From Brachionus manjavacas (lineage: Eukaryota > Rotifera > Eurotatoria > Ploima > Brachionidae): a stretch of DNA of 64,000 bases. Numbering within the stretch: the stretch's first letter is position 1; every line of letters starts with the position of its first letter. Position numbers and translations under genes: made by a program. The stretch spans positions 682,001-746,000 of the forward strand of contig JAHQIY010000018.1 in assembly GCA_019054805.1 (NCBI GenBank), in the 5' to 3' direction. The notes under the pieces are model-generated. The model ran no database searches. It was given only the letters and a program-made list of their open reading frames with translations, and had not been told where the DNA came from. Of the stretch, positions 33,501 through 46,500 are shown piece by piece.

Positions 33501-33833
33501 ATTTTATTAAAATACATCTAGAATGTCCTCGTTGGTTTTGGTCTCGTTAGGCTCGTTGTGCTCGGTGTACTTGAGCAAAATGCTGTCCACATTGGAACTA
33601 GCATACTGGAATAGCTTGTTATTGCTGTTGAATATGATGATCACTATTTCACACTCGCACAAAACGCTCAGCTCGTAGGCTTTTTTCATCAGACCAAATT
33701 TCCGCTTAGTAAAAGTCACCTTGGATAAAATTTAATAAAAATTGAAAAAAAAAAATTTTTTTTTCTCCCAAAAGTTTACTTGTCTGTTACGTTCATCGTT
33801 TATTTTAGAAATGGCTATTTTTTTGCGTCCCAT
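30585..33833 (-). CDS. MEF2: MEF2 transcription factor (MADS box)
   Basis: Minus-strand exons 33833-33780, 33719-33516, 33458-33354, 33303-33108, 33055-32826 and 31547-30585 give 583 residues. Residues 1-57 are the MADS box ([38 protein letters not shown]). Residues 58-86 are the start of the MEF2 domain ([35 protein letters not shown]). Family role: DNA binding at YTAWWWWTAR as a dimer, in muscle and neural differentiation. After ILNKK the vertebrate stretch (CDSPDPD...EEKYKKINEEFD) is missing and an acidic segment ([16 protein letters not shown]) follows. The remainder is low complexity: His/Gln-rich (residues about 145-180), Ser/Asn-rich, ending in a basic TKRPRL. Exon/intron junctions are all GT-AG. 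The 1278 bp last intron holds a recent 225 bp tandem repeat. The last acceptor could be 3 nt further on, changing one residue. Confidence 0.95.
31686..32502. repeat. 225 bp tandem repeat in the last MEF2 intron
   Basis: Units start at 31686, 31911 and 32136 with CTTTTTAAATGTTTATTCTT. The first two are almost identical (one visible change, CTGTTTCTC against CTCCTTCTC). The third is interrupted after about 115 bp by some 150 bp of different sequence and resumes at about 32405 to 32502. The near identity of units 1 and 2 points to a recent duplication. Copy number may vary between individuals. Confidence 0.9.
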
Positions 33834-33955
33834 GCTTACCAATTTGTTGTGTGTCTATACGTCAACTAATTCTGTGGATGTTTAGTTTATCTAAAGCCAA
33901 ATGGAACAATTAAAAGGTGCTGACTAATTGTTTGACAAGATCCTAGTTTAGAGTT

Positions 33956-34030
33956 CTAAATTTAACTAAATTTAAATTTGTAATTTAAGGAATTTCGTTC
34001 CAAATAGAATAGTCTAAATTCTAAATTTAG
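33956..34030. promoter_or_regulatory. Cluster of three MEF2-type sites upstream of MEF2
   Basis: CTAAATTTAA occurs at 33956-33965 and again immediately at 33966-33975, and CTAAATTTAG at 34021-34030. All three fit the MEF2 consensus YTAWWWWTAR. They lie 123-197 bp upstream of the MEF2 start codon, in the 5' UTR or promoter. Autoregulation of MEF2 genes is known in other animals. In DNA this AT-rich single matches are expected about every few hundred bp, so only the clustering is suggestive. Confidence 0.4.
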
Positions 34031-37000
34031 GCGAACAAGAAGGCAAAAATAGAATGTTGCTTGAATGGAATTTTTGTTGGCCAAATGCAACTCGTGCTAG
34101 AAACGTGTCTAGGTCTAGGTGTAGCCGTGCTATTAGTGAATGCAGTGCAATCCTTGCCAATTGTGAAATTTTCTAATCCAACCATCCGGCACAGGAATAT
34201 AAACAAAGCAACATTTTTAATAAAATTTAAATTTTTTTCTTGATTACCATAATTTATTTTGAACTAAAATAAAAAAAAAAAAGAGAAAATGTAATTTTAG
34301 AGATTATTTTTCGGCTGCCTGCTTATAAAGTTACATAATAAATTATGATAAAAGCGCACAGCCACCCCACTTAGATTGGTGAGCCAGCTCCTAGTTTGCC
34401 AACGCCTGTTCTGCAGCATAATTAAATCTAAATATTTATTATGAAAGAAATACTTTGTAAACTAGTTCGAGCCCTATCTGGGTCTCGATCATGTCACTAG
34501 TTGCCAAAGCTAATTTATTGCAACAAAAAAACACAAAACTTATCTTCTTTAAATAAAAATCTAGAATAGATCAAGACAACCCTTGGCTCCGAATTGGTCC
34601 GATCTATCAGAACTTGGTGCTCCTATTACGCAACACGTACAGACACCGATCTTTGCTGAATTAGCATAATGAAACAATGGCAGAATGTAAACAAGCACTG
34701 ACGCTCAAGTCAATAGATTTACCGTAGTTTAAGTTACATGCAAGTTTGGCTTTTTAATTGCGCTTTTTTTTCCAATTATGCTAGATAGCTTACATAATTG
34801 CGTCAGACTAAAAAATGCTCGAAAAATTCGGCTACTTTTTCGGCACTTGAAAAATTAAAATTTTTTCAAATAAATTTTTTATCATCTATTTTTTAATAAA
34901 TAATTATTTCAAATTTTTTTTATTTAATGCACAGTTAACCCATGACTTTGGGAAAATTTCAAATTTGCCATTTATCAATCCAAATTTTGCCTCGAAATCA
35001 ACCTTGGTGACTAAATTATAAAATAAAAATGGACTGAAAAAATTCATCGTCTTTTTTTGGTATTTAAGAATTTTTTATTAAAATAAAACTTTGAATTCTC
35101 TTTTAGAAATTAATAATTTTTTTTATCTTTTAACAAAAAATTTAATAAATTAGTTTTTACTAGCTTAGAATTAAAATTTCTTTAGATTTAACACTGAATT
35201 AACTTGGTTAATAAATTATTAACTAACTTTTTTAAAATAAAATAAAAGCCAGGCTTTAAAATATTTTAATTAAATAAAAAACAAATTTCAATTTTAAAAG
35301 TTAATAATTTTTCTATTTTTAATGAATTAAAATCTTTTGAAACGCTCATAAAATTTTTAATTATTTTTTCTTAGATGAAACCTGCTTCGTTTTCGGTATT
35401 TAGAATAGTTAAAATAATTAAAATACAACTTTATAAAATTAATAATAAATCCCTAATTTTACTATTTTTGTCGATTTGAAGGAAAAGATTGATCCATTAC
35501 TTGCCCAAATTATTAATTAATATTTTAAATAATATAGAATAATTAAATGTATTTAAAATTTAAAAGTTAATTACTAATCATTACTATTTTTTGTTGCCCG
35601 GATAAAATATGAATCCATTTAATTGATCCATTATCTATCATTGAATTAATTAATTTTTGATGAATTGAAATAAATTTAAAACTTTTGACTTAAATAAATA
35701 AATAAAAGAAAATTTAATTTTGAAAAATGTTTGCTTCTTTTGACCCGATGTTGCGTTGTCGAGAGAAAAATTCTCAACCTATGTGACTAAAAAAACTCAT
35801 GGAGTAAATTAGAAATAATTTTTCATAATCAAGCTCAAGGCTGTCATAATAAAAATTTCATGCCTCGCTAATTAACAATTGAACTAGAATGCATGAATTA
35901 CATGAATTAGTAATATGAATTCCAAAACAATATATCATCTTTATAAATAATTTATTAGACTCTTAGATTTAAGTATGGATTTATTTTTAGTCGATTATTT
36001 TGGGAAAGATAGATAATTAAAAATAAATTTTTGAAAAATTTTCAACCAGGTAGTGAATAGTACAATTGGATTTTATTCTGACTCTGATTTCCAAGATCAA
36101 TTAAATTACTAGGTTCGGAGACTTATTTGGTGCCGATTGAGGCCTCCTGTCTAAAAAATAATTAAAAAAAGGCTTGAAAATTCCAACGAGTCTGCCACCA
36201 ATTGCTTATTATCATAAAAATTGATAGAGTTAGATAGATTAAGCGGTTTTTTCGAGGTAATTTTTTGGATAATCGATAACTAGTGTATACATGGATTTTT
36301 TCTAAATTTTAAAGAAAAATTAATCGGAAAAAGCTCTTTTTCCAATTTAAAGAAAAAACTGCTTAAAATTGGCTTCGAAGGAAAAATATTCGGATGCTTT
36401 TTTTTTCTACCTTGAACATGAATTTAAAATTTTTTAAATTTTAATCACTTCAAGAAGAGGAACCCTGAATTTCATCATGAAAATTGACACCGGATGCTTT
36501 TAATCAATTGAATAAAGAATTGTTATTTTTTTACACCATGTTGTTTAATTTTGCAAAGTCCCATGATAAATTCAAAAATAAAAACTCTTTGACTTATTTT
36601 CTTAGGAAAAATTAATCGATTGTTCACTATTTTTAGAACATCAGATTTAAAATTAAATTCTTTGAGCAAAAATTACAGATTAAATTGTTTTTGGTTCCAA
36701 AAAAAATTTTTGATACAGCTGCCACGAGTTTTAATGAAAAAATTTAAATTATTTTATCATAAATCAGATGTATTTTTATCTCAATTTAAAATCTTTGCTT
36801 TAAACTAAAAATCAATGTTAATGTAATTAGATCATTTTTGATGGCAGTGATTTTTTTAAAAGTATTTTTTTCTCTGTTTTGAGTAAAATAAGAAATATTT
36901 TATTTCAAGCAATTAATATTATTTATCATTTTTTATTCAAAAAATTTATCATATTTTTATCAATAAAATTTTTGCTTCAAAAGGAATGCTTTTGAGCACC

Positions 37001-38744
37001 AAAAATCAATATAATGACAAAATTAGTTTCTGGGAATCTTCTATTATTTGTTTTCTTTTGATTTTTAAACGATTTAAGTTTCAGTAATCTCTTCGAAGAC
37101 ATTAATAATTATCATAATTATGAAAAGAATACAAATAAATGACTTAACTTAACTAGTTTTTAAACAAGCTTAAACTTTAAAAATGATGTTATTTAATTAT
37201 AAAAATAAGGTCGGTGACCTTAGAAATTATTATCACGTATTCCTTTTTGATTCAGTGTGTTATGTAATTGAAATAAGAATCTAGTTAAGAATTTATCATT
37301 AAAGAGAATTTGTTGACAAAATATTTGAAATTTGTTTTTGAGGGAGATTGAACTGAAAAAAATGCCATCTGTAATTTCTTGATAAAATTTAGCATTTAAA
37401 TGAAAGATTAAAATTTGGATAAAAATTGCAAAAAAAAAAAATTTTTTTTACATAAAAAAATAACCTCTTTTCTTTATATGAAAAAACTCTGATTGTCTCT
37501 GTTGTGTTGACTTTTGAAAGGCTGAAAATATGAAAAATTGAAAATTGAATAAATTTTATTTCAAGTACCTTTTTTAATTTGATTTTAAATTTAAGATTTA
37601 GATCATTTTAAATTATTCAAAAATTTTTTTTCAAAATTTAAAATAAGCTTTTGAATTTCTTCTAGAATAATCTAAATATCAAATAAAATTGTCTTTTTCA
37701 AATTTTAATTTACTTATTTAACAATGTAATATAATAAAAATTTTAATTTTTTTTGGATTTTTCAAGTTGATTATATAAATATTTCCACAAATTGAATTTA
37801 AATTTTCTGAGCGGACCCAGTCTCTTAAGATTGGGACCGAAATTGAGACTCGGATCAGACGGAATGAATGAGAGTCGGATCGGTCCATTTCCTCAAAACA
37901 AAATTTGTCAAAATTTAAAAAGTATTTAAAGGATATAATTTTTTTTTCCTAGATTTTTTAAAATATTTTTCAATTTTAAATAATTAAATGTAATTAATTA
38001 CAATGATTTAATTTAAAAATAAATTTTTTTTTCAATAACCTTTAAATATTAAAAAATATTTTTTTTAAATTAATAAATGTAAGCCCAAATTGAGAGAAAA
38101 ACAAACTAAAACTCAACATGGGACCCCGATCAGACCCAGTCCAAGTCTACAAGACCTTTATTTGAACCAAGGGACTTCTACCAAACACTACTTTTAGATT
38201 AAAAATCATTATTTTAAAATTTATTTTTTCAACATCATTTGAAAAATCAGTAACTAATATTTACCTTTTTTTTGGTTGAAAAATTCATGATAATACATAA
38301 AATTACTAATATTCTTAAAATTTTAAAATAGTAAAAATCCTCGCTAAAAGAACTTCCAATTAAGCTGAATGCAGTTTGAAATTGTTATTTTATTTTAGTT
38401 AAAATTTTAATTAATTTAATAAAAATTTAATAAAATTTTTTTTTAAATTTTATCCAAAAGAATAAAGAATTAATTTAATAAAACTTATCTCAATAGGAAG
38501 AATTTAAATTTCATTTTTTGTAAATTATTATTTATCAAACAAAGAAAAAAAGTTTTTTATGATCATTATGGTCATTGTGGATCTTTAATCGGCATTTTTT
38601 TAATTTAAAAATTAATTGTGCTATTAAGATACATTTTTTCGAAAAAGATTTATTTATTTTTTTCTTAAAAATAAAGAAGATTTTTTCTCTAAATATCTAA
38701 ATCAAATTTCAGTTAATTGATTCAAATTAAAGAATAATCCTACC

Positions 38745-38830
38745 TTTTGCAAAGCGAGAACGCAGATGATCGTTTGCTGGCAATGAATGGATTTACCAGC
38801 AAAGCTGAAGAAAGTCGAATTATTGAATTA
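38745..38830 (-). other. Candidate distal 5' UTR exon of MEF2
   Basis: An isolated 85 bp patch of normal composition reads on the minus strand TTCAGCTTTGCTGG, CATTCATTGCCAGC and GTTCTCGCTTTGCAAAAG followed by a donor GTAGGA at about 38747. No coding frame continues from it. Far-upstream non-coding exons are common in MEF2 genes, and the MEF2 ATG has an AG (TAAG/CATGGG) directly before it. The link is inference. Confidence 0.25.
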
Positions 38831-40144
38831 AAGAAATAAGAAAAGAAAATGAAAAAAAATTTAAATGAGATAAAATGGTAATTAAACTATTAAACACCAA
38901 AGGTAGAATGAAAAAAAATCATTCTTCAATAAATGAATCCTTTCTTTTGTTTTTCAAATACCTTAGTGCAATAAAAAAATATTTTTTTAACAGAGATTGT
39001 TTTCTTTTTTAAAAAATCTCTCTCTAATTTGAATATAATTTTTTTTGGCATACCACTTTCAGAAATTTATTTTCAGAGCATAATAAAAAGACGTCATTTT
39101 GAGAAACACTTTTTGTTTTCAAATAAATTTCCAAGAGCACTCAATGTTCTTATCAAGAATTAGTAATTAATTTGATTTCTTTTTAAATTATTTTCTATTT
39201 TATAAAGGATTTCAAAAGGAATCTATTTTAAAATAAAAAAATTGTAGATCTAAGTTTTTGATAAAATTTAAATGATCAGGCTCAAAAATTTTCAATAATA
39301 TAAAGCAATTTACAATTAAGTAACTTTTGGTTCAAATTCTTTTGCAGAAGCATATTCTCAAAGTGAATGTTTGTCATAAAAATATATCTTTGCATTAATT
39401 TTTTAATAAAAAATGTATAAAATTTTTTTTTTTAAGATAATTTTTGATCATTAACTTCAGTTAAAAAATTTCATAACTTAAGTTGGTATTAAATTTTACA
39501 CCTCTTGTAAAATTGTCTTGACACCATTTGAAAGCAGTATTTAAATCTTTTTGAATATTAAGGACACACTTATGTAAGGCAATTTTTAATAGATTGTATT
39601 ATCGGCATAAGCTTCATCATGAATCATTAAAATTATGAAAATTAAAAAAAAATTTTACTAAACTTAAAACTTGCGTTTTTTTAAATTAATTTTTATATAA
39701 AAATAATTTTTTCTTTCTTTGTATTGAATTTCACCAATCGTCCTAATAAATGCTGTATTTAATGTAATTAAGTCTTTTAGTAAGCTTTTTATAACAGGTT
39801 GTCAAAAAAAAATGTTCAAAATTTTTACAAGTAATAAATACATGTTCTTATTGATCAAATTTGACCAAAATTTGTGCAAATATTTAACTTTTATCAGACT
39901 TTAACAATTAAGAAAATTAAAAATCTGAAAATCATGGTTAACTAAATACCTTTGCCTCAGCATCTGTCCTCCAATTTTTTCTAGATAATTAAAATTTTTA
40001 AAACTTTATTTTGAAGAACAATAAAAAAAGCCTTTAATAATTTTTTTGGACCTAAAGTTCAAAAACGTTTGGATAAAATGACTAAAATTTTACTTTTTTG
40101 AGTAACTAAAAAAAAAGTAAAATAATTAATTTTAATTTCAATTA

Positions 40145-40640
40145 ATTATCTGTGGAGCATAAGGTCATTATTTTTGATTTCCACTCAAGTATATCTTTTG
40201 CATTTGACCTTGCTTCTCTTCATGTCATTCTCATTTCCTCTTTCGTGATTGTTGACCTCCAAGATACCGTCACCCTTGATGTTTCCATTGAAGTGTATCC
40301 TTTTGTTAGACCTGTATCTTGACACCACTCTTCTGCTTCTCTCTAGTCCCTAGTTGTTTAAGTTATGATACATCTGAAGCACATGTTCTAGGTGCTAAAT
40401 AAACCACTTACACTTTTGTTATAACTTCGGATTCCAAATAAAATATTTTTAAAAAGATTTTGTCTTCAGATTAAGCTCAGACTGCCCAAGCCATCGCTGT
40501 CATTTATTCTTGATGCATTGATTTAATGGCTCTGAATTTGTTCTTCTGAATAGGTCAGCATTTGACAATGTCTCAGGCCAATGTATCCCAGATTTTTCTT
40601 TTTTGTAGTATCTCACATCTGGATGACATTGAGACACGTT
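40145..40640 (-). pseudogene. LINE polymerase C-terminal remnant
   Basis: The minus strand reads IHWPETLSNADLFRRTNSEP, LNQCIKNK-stop, then 150 bp on, TSRVTVSWRSTITKEEM, REARSNAKDILEWKSKIMTL and CSTDN-stop. These are the hallmarks of the end of RTE/CR1-like LINE ORF2 proteins (W-...IsN-DL--RT---L, W-EA---A-DR-EW---V--LCS). At least two stops and frame changes are present. The RT core is absent. Confidence 0.75.
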
Positions 40641-41899
40641 ACTTGAATAAAATGAACATTGATCCTTTTACGAAAAGATAAAATAGGACCAGAGTTGTTT
40701 ATAAGTCTCAAAATAAAGTCCACTTTTTTTTATCAAAAAATTTATACTCTTGGGTTGTTTAATGCATAAAGATTTGCCATAATTCAGAATTCTCATGCAA
40801 TTTTAGCACAAAAGTCTTCACAATTCTTCTTCAGTATTCAAACTTTTAAAGCCCGGACATGGACTTGGGACTTTTAAACAACTCTGAATAGGACTCATCA
40901 TCAATGACAAAGCATTTTAAAAAGTTTCTTTTTTAAGTATCAATCAAATAGAAAATTGAGCCTATTTTTCGTAATCAGCATCAAAAAATACATACACTAG
41001 GGTTCTTTGTTCACGTTTTTACCAGTTATCAAGAAAGTTTTTTTTTAGGATCGACATTTTCTTTTAAGTAATGAAGATAAATCTTTTGAATGAAATAAAT
41101 ATTCTTTTTTATTATTATTTTTATTTTTCAAAAATACGTTCTTTATTTAAGATGATAAGTTATAGTCATTCAAAGAAGAATTCACGGTTTTACCCCATTA
41201 ACTGTTCAACCCTGAATTATTATATGGTTTATGGAACAGAAAATGGTGTGGAAGCAGGCATTGTGAAATTTCATACAAACCTTCCCAAAATTAGAATTCA
41301 TTTTCATTAATTTAAATTGACAAAATTGAGCTTTTTAAAATTTGATGATGAAACAACATGAAACAAAATATATTTCATTAAATTCAACAAAAAAGATTAG
41401 TTTTTAATAACAGGAAAATATTAATGATTAAAAAAAATCAATATTTTGGAATTTATTTATTTTTTGTTTCTATGATCTATTCAAATTAGATTTTTTTTTG
41501 CATTTTGTAAATTTATTTTAGTTAAATGTTTAAATTCTGTCATCGTTACAGTTGTAAAAATTTTATTTTTCATTTCTTAGTTAACCTACAATTTTATTAA
41601 AAAAAATAAATTTATTGGGAAACATTTAATAAATTTTTTCTTAAATTGGACTGTTAAATTAAACATTGTTTGTTTCACCTTTTAAAAAATCTAGTTGAAA
41701 AATTACGGAAAAATCTGTAATTCAAAAGCCATAATTTTATTAAAAATTTAAATTTTGTTTTGGAATTTTTGTATGAAAATTCATAATGCCGTGGAAGAAA
41801 AGAACTTCAAAGAATTTAGTTATTTTTACAACCACTACTCCTACTCCTACTAAGTATATTGACTGTAATTATTTAGCTTTTAAAATCAAATCAAAGATT

Positions 41900-41970
41900 T
41901 TTTCTATTTGTTTGCTGTACTGAGCTAAAGCTCCTCAAATAGAATAAAAAAATAAAAATTTATTTTAACA
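41900..41970 (-). repeat. Stem-loop-tail element, copy 4
   Basis: The core at 41915-41938 (GTACTGAGCTAAAGCTCCTC) lies between TTTCTATTTGTTTG and AATAAAAAAATAAAAA. A diverged, short copy. Confidence 0.55.
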
Positions 41971-42067
41971 GTTCAAAAATAAATTTTTTAGTTGATTGGT
42001 TTTTTTTTGCATTTCAAAAAGCTTTAATCAAAACTTTTTCAAGGAAAAACAGATGGTTCATTTCAAC

Positions 42068-42130
42068 TGTTATTTATTTATTTCAATGAACGCCTTAAAG
42101 GCGATGTAAAAAAAAATTTAAAAAAAAATG
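42068..42130 (-). repeat. Second stem-loop-tail family
   Basis: TTATTTATTTATTT is followed by CAATGAA, a perfect palindrome CGCCTTAAAGGCG (42091-42103) and an A-rich run. On the minus strand this is an A/T-rich body, a stem-loop and an AAATAAATAAATAA tail: the same layout as the GAGCT family but with a different stem. Confidence 0.5.
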
Positions 42131-42335
42131 TATTAAAAAAGACAGTTTTAGTGTTTTCAAAAAAATTTAATAAAATATTAAATCTTTTTAATTTCAATAG
42201 TTATTATTCATTTTGTGATCTCTTTTATATTCAATTCTTTTTTTTCCTTTTTTTAATTTTGCGAGGAAATCCACTATCAAATCGACTAAGGAGCTTAGAA
42301 GAGAACATTTCAGCATGGATGGAGACTTTCATTGA

Positions 42336-43045
42336 CAGTGGTGTTCCGGATTAAGTGATTTACGATGATTTACGTAAAAAATAGTAAATTTACTAATGAT
42401 AAAAAAAATTTTTTTTCATAATTTACGTAAATTTTGGTAAAATGTCAAAATTACATTAAACATTTATAAAAGGTTAAAATTGAAAATATAAAATATAATT
42501 ATAGTTAATTTAAATAAAAATACAGATAATCATTAAATTAATTATAAAACTATTTAAGATATTTTTTCTAACGTAAAAAAATGTAAATAAAACTTTTTTT
42601 CCATTTTTTACTATTTTTACTATTAAATTGATTACATTTTACCAAAATTTACGTAAATTATAAAAAAAATTTTTTTTACTAAATAAATATTTTTATTTAT
42701 TTTAAAAATAATTTGGGCCGAGGGCCCAGGCAGTTCAGAACGGCGTAAACCTTCTTTTCGGCCTGCATTCTTTAGATCATAATTTAGAATATAATTTTAC
42801 AATTGACTATAGAAAATATAAAATTGTGAATAAAAAATTATTGATAGAAGTTTATAAAAAGTAAAAAAAAAAAAAAAAAAGTAAATGATTGTAAATAAAT
42901 AGTTTTTATTGTGTGAAAGTGCAAAATTGTGGAAAATTTTTTGGGCATTTCTTTTACATAAATTTACGTAAAATCTATTTAATTTACGTAAATTTACAAT
43001 GTATTACGTAAATTATCGTAAATTACTAAATCCGGAACACCACTG
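42336..43045. repeat. 710 bp inverted-repeat element with TTTACGTAAA motifs
   Basis: Left 42336-42380 starts CAGTGGTGTTCCGGATTAAG; right 43001-43045 ends CTAAATCCGGAACACCACTG. The arms match at about 39 of 43 positions. A second inverted pair lies inside (about 42402-42450 and 42632-42679, around AATTTACGTAAATTTTGGTA). The motif TTTACGTAAA or close variants occurs at least six times in both arms and interior. It contains no transposase, so it is a non-autonomous DNA element. A related TACGTAAATTTACG motif pair occurs at 25275-25405. Confidence 0.85.
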
Positions 43046-43229
43046 TAGGTAAAAAGTTTAAGAAATATTTAAGTCCTGTTTAAATAAAACAATTAGAAAA
43101 AAAACTGTCAATAATTAAACTAATTTTATTGGAATTTAATTATTTGCGATTAAAATTAATTTAAAAAAAAAAGAAAATTTACCAAAATAAAATAAAGTTA
43201 CAAAAAATTGCCTCTTTTTGTTCAGTTAC

Positions 43230-43251
43230 GTGTGTGTGTGTGTGTGTGTGT
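43230..43251. repeat. (GT)11 microsatellite
   Basis: Eleven GT units follow ACAGTTAC-type sequence and end in a T-run. It lies about 260 bp past the ARHGAP20 stop, probably in its 3' UTR. Confidence 0.9.
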
Positions 43252-43506
43252 TTTTTTTAATTTTTAATGAAATCTTTATCAATAAAACTATTTTAACAAA
43301 CACAATAAAATCATTTTTTTGATCAAAAAAAAAATAAAAAAAAATAAAGGTGTTTTTTAGTTCAATAATTAATCAATTATTTAAAAATAGAGAAAACTTT
43401 AATTAGATTAAAAAAATTAGCATGAATTTTTGTATGTTCATGGCGCTTTGTACACCGGGGCGTTTCAAATGAATTGTCAAAAAAAAGAAGAAAAGTGTCC
43501 ACTCTC

Positions 43507-46500
43507 TCAAATATAGGTAGTCCTGTGCGTCACAAACCTGTTCTTATCGGCCAGGCCCGACTCTATATTAATAGTCTTGCGCCTGCCGCTGACCAAGCTC
43601 TCCACCCGCTTGCTCTCACTAGGCCTCTCGAACTGCTTGCGTATATTAGGCACACTCCACGTCACCCCAGCCAACTCCAGCTCGTCCAAACACCTGCTCC
43701 TCGAACCACTGTCATTATTATTGTCGTCCATGCTCCCCCCTTTACCACAGCCACCAGTGTCCACACTCGGCCTATGCTCTTCAACAACAGGCGCCACTCT
43801 CACTCCACTCACGGCGCTCTTCTTCACACCAGCAAAACTCTGCTTGGTAGAGACAGCAATCTTCAGCGGCTTGGACTCCTCTTCATCGTTTTTTAGCGAC
43901 AAACTCCTCTTGACCATGGAGCGCACCGGACTGCTCTCCTCACTGAACAAATTGGCAACCAAACTCTTCGAATTGAACTGCTTGCTCTGATTCACAGTCA
44001 CGTAGACCATGGACGAGTGTCGCCGCTTGGGCGACTCGTCAGCACACCGGCTCAAATTGCCCACCTCACCACATCCAACCCGCACACTGCTCTTGAACAA
44101 ATGGCCCTCAATGGCCGCTTGGTCAAAGGTCACCTTCACTATTGACTTGCGGCTGGCGTGCAGCCGGCTCTTGGTCTCGGCCTTCTTGGTCTCGGTCACA
44201 GTTGACTTGGTGCTCGAGTGGGGCAGACTGTGGCACTGCTGCTCGTCGACTTTGTGCGGCGCCAGCGGAGCCATCGACTTGAGCGAGAAGCGCTTGGAAT
44301 TCTTTCGCAAAAATGTGTCCATCAGCTGCTCGCAGTTGGGCTGGCTGTTGGAGTGGCCGTGGACGGTGAGGTCGTAGCAGGCCGTGTGGTCAGTGTCCGG
44401 GTGCAGAGCGAGCATGCGCTTTTGCCGCTTCAGCTGGCTTTCTTCGGGCTTTTTGAGCGATTTCTCGCTCTCCGGGTCGCTGTTGGTCGTGGTCGGCACC
44501 GACAGGCCCGAGTCCACGCTCAGCGTGTTCGACGACAAGTCGTGTTTGCTCGCCTTGGGCTTGTGGAAGTTTTTCGAGTTCGATTTTATCTTGAACAGGT
44601 TTCGTTTGGTGAATGGTTTGTTTTTTTTGGCCTCGCAGACAATATCTTGGTCGTCGTCGTTGTAGTTGTCGTCGTCGTCGTCGCTGGACGCCTCGTACAC
44701 CGAGGACTCGTCGGCGTCGAAGACGAACTGGTGTGTGGTGGTGGCGTTGATGTCGCTGGTGGACTGGCTGGTGTGCGAGCTGACAGCCAAGTTGAGCGAG
44801 TGGGATGTGTTGCGCTTGGGCTGGCATAGGGACTCGTTGGACTTGGACACGTCGCTGTTTATTTCGATGAGAATGTGGGCCGGCTTGGTGAGCAGCGAGA
44901 GGGTGTCGGCGCCGAACAGCTCGGCCACGCTTTTGATCACAAACTCGACGAATGCGATCGACTTGAAGTTGGTCTCGACGTCGCTCGGCTTCTCGATCTT
45001 GTGGAATATGCTCGGTGCCACGCACACCGAGATGTTGTGCACGTCCATTTTGTTTACAGACGAGTTGCACGAGATCAGGTGGAATAAACACATAAAATGT
45101 TTCAGGCACACATAGTTCCATTTTGGCAAACGGTTCAGAATTCTTAAAGAAACAAAAAGATTAGTTTAAAAGCAAAATTTGTTTGTGTTTGAAAATGTGA
45201 TGGCAAGCAAAAAGCAACAACAAAAAAAAGTTAGACAAGTGACCAGTGGTCATCATCTTAAAAAATGACCAAACAATGGAAAACTTTATTTTATTGAAAA
45301 AATTACTTTTATAAAAACAAAATTAAATTTCGCTTGAAAAAAAAATATCTTTTTTTTCTGAGCCCTAAATATTGATTAAATAGATACAGAAAAATATTAT
45401 AATGGAAATAATATTATTTGGTCATTATTTAATGAGGTGACAAAGTTAATTTTTATTTTTTATTTTTTAATTTGCTTATCTGTTACGATCTAAAGACCTT
45501 TTAGATTTAAAAAAAAATTACATTTATTTTTAATTACTGGTCAGAAGGCTATTTTTATTGAAAAAATTACTTTTATAAAAATTGATAATCATTTAAATAA
45601 TAAAATCTGTGACGAGCTAAAGTTATTTCAGATTAAAAAATAAATAAAGTAAAAGATAAAAAAATATTAAAAAAAATAAATTTTGGATTAACTGTTTTCG
45701 TTTTTATGTATTTCCTCTCTCTTTCATTTAACATTTGGGAAAATATCCGAAAACACTCTAAATCTAATCCGCTGAAATAAATCATTTTTTCAACTACATT
45801 TTGATCATTTAAGGTAAATGTGAATAGATATTTAAGTTATGAATAATATATTATAGTTAACACCAGACTTTATTCATATGTTTAATTAAATTAAATTTTT
45901 AGCAAGTTAACAATCAAGATTAAGATGATTAAAAAGACTTCAGACAACCTTATATTTCGACTCAAAAAATATCCGAGTCTTTTTGGTCTTTTTTTGATTT
46001 TACCAAGGCCTTTAATAGGAAATGGCATGAAGTTCTCTCTAATAAACTAATTAAAGCTCCAACACTTGAATATCTTATCTTCTGGATTCGCTCATTTTTG
46101 TCGAACAGATCATTCTAAATAAAAATTAATGACTTCACATTTCTTTCACATCAGGTGTTCCACAAGGATTCATAATAAACGCCTTACTTTAGGATTTGTG
46201 AATTTAGGGACAAAGTACAAAAACAAAAATCTTAAATTAAATAAAATCAAATAAAATAAATCTTAAATGAAATAAATTTTTTACTTTGAGTCTAAAATTT
46301 TTTCTGCAAAATGTTTCAGCTGATACAAGATTTATACCACCCGAATTTGGTCTCTGCAAATAACTCTGCATTTTAATTTAAAATTTTTTTTGATTCAGTG
46401 CTTTTCAGACTTACAGAGTTTTTTGCAGAGACTAAATTCGGATGCTATTTTTTCCTTATGATGACGACCTGGCTATATTCTACATTTTTTGAAGAGAAAA

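Larger units (their letters stand above)
34031..43506. other. 9.5 kb intergenic region between MEF2 and ARHGAP20
   Basis: No intact gene is supported. At 34318-34720 base composition is closer to that of genes (GCCACCCCACTTAG, GCTCCTAGTTTGCCAACGCC), which may mark a regulatory region or 5' UTR of MEF2. GC-richer fragments at 37808-37895 and 38125-38170 (GGACCCAGTC, GATCAGACCC) look like ends of an old mobile element. The rest is AT-rich filler, plus elements listed separately. Confidence 0.45.

Noticed and set aside
42151-42354. Plus-strand frame ending SAWMETFIDSGVPD
   Set aside because: Its last codons belong to the inverted-repeat element starting at 42336, and the upstream part is low-complexity Phe/Leu. 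It may hold an old exon remnant, but nothing supports it.
43577-45115. Several long plus-strand open frames opposite the last ARHGAP20 exon
   Set aside because: They are antisense shadows of a GC-rich coding exon. Their residue patterns are low-complexity and the minus strand carries the conserved RhoGAP end and a Ser-rich tail.
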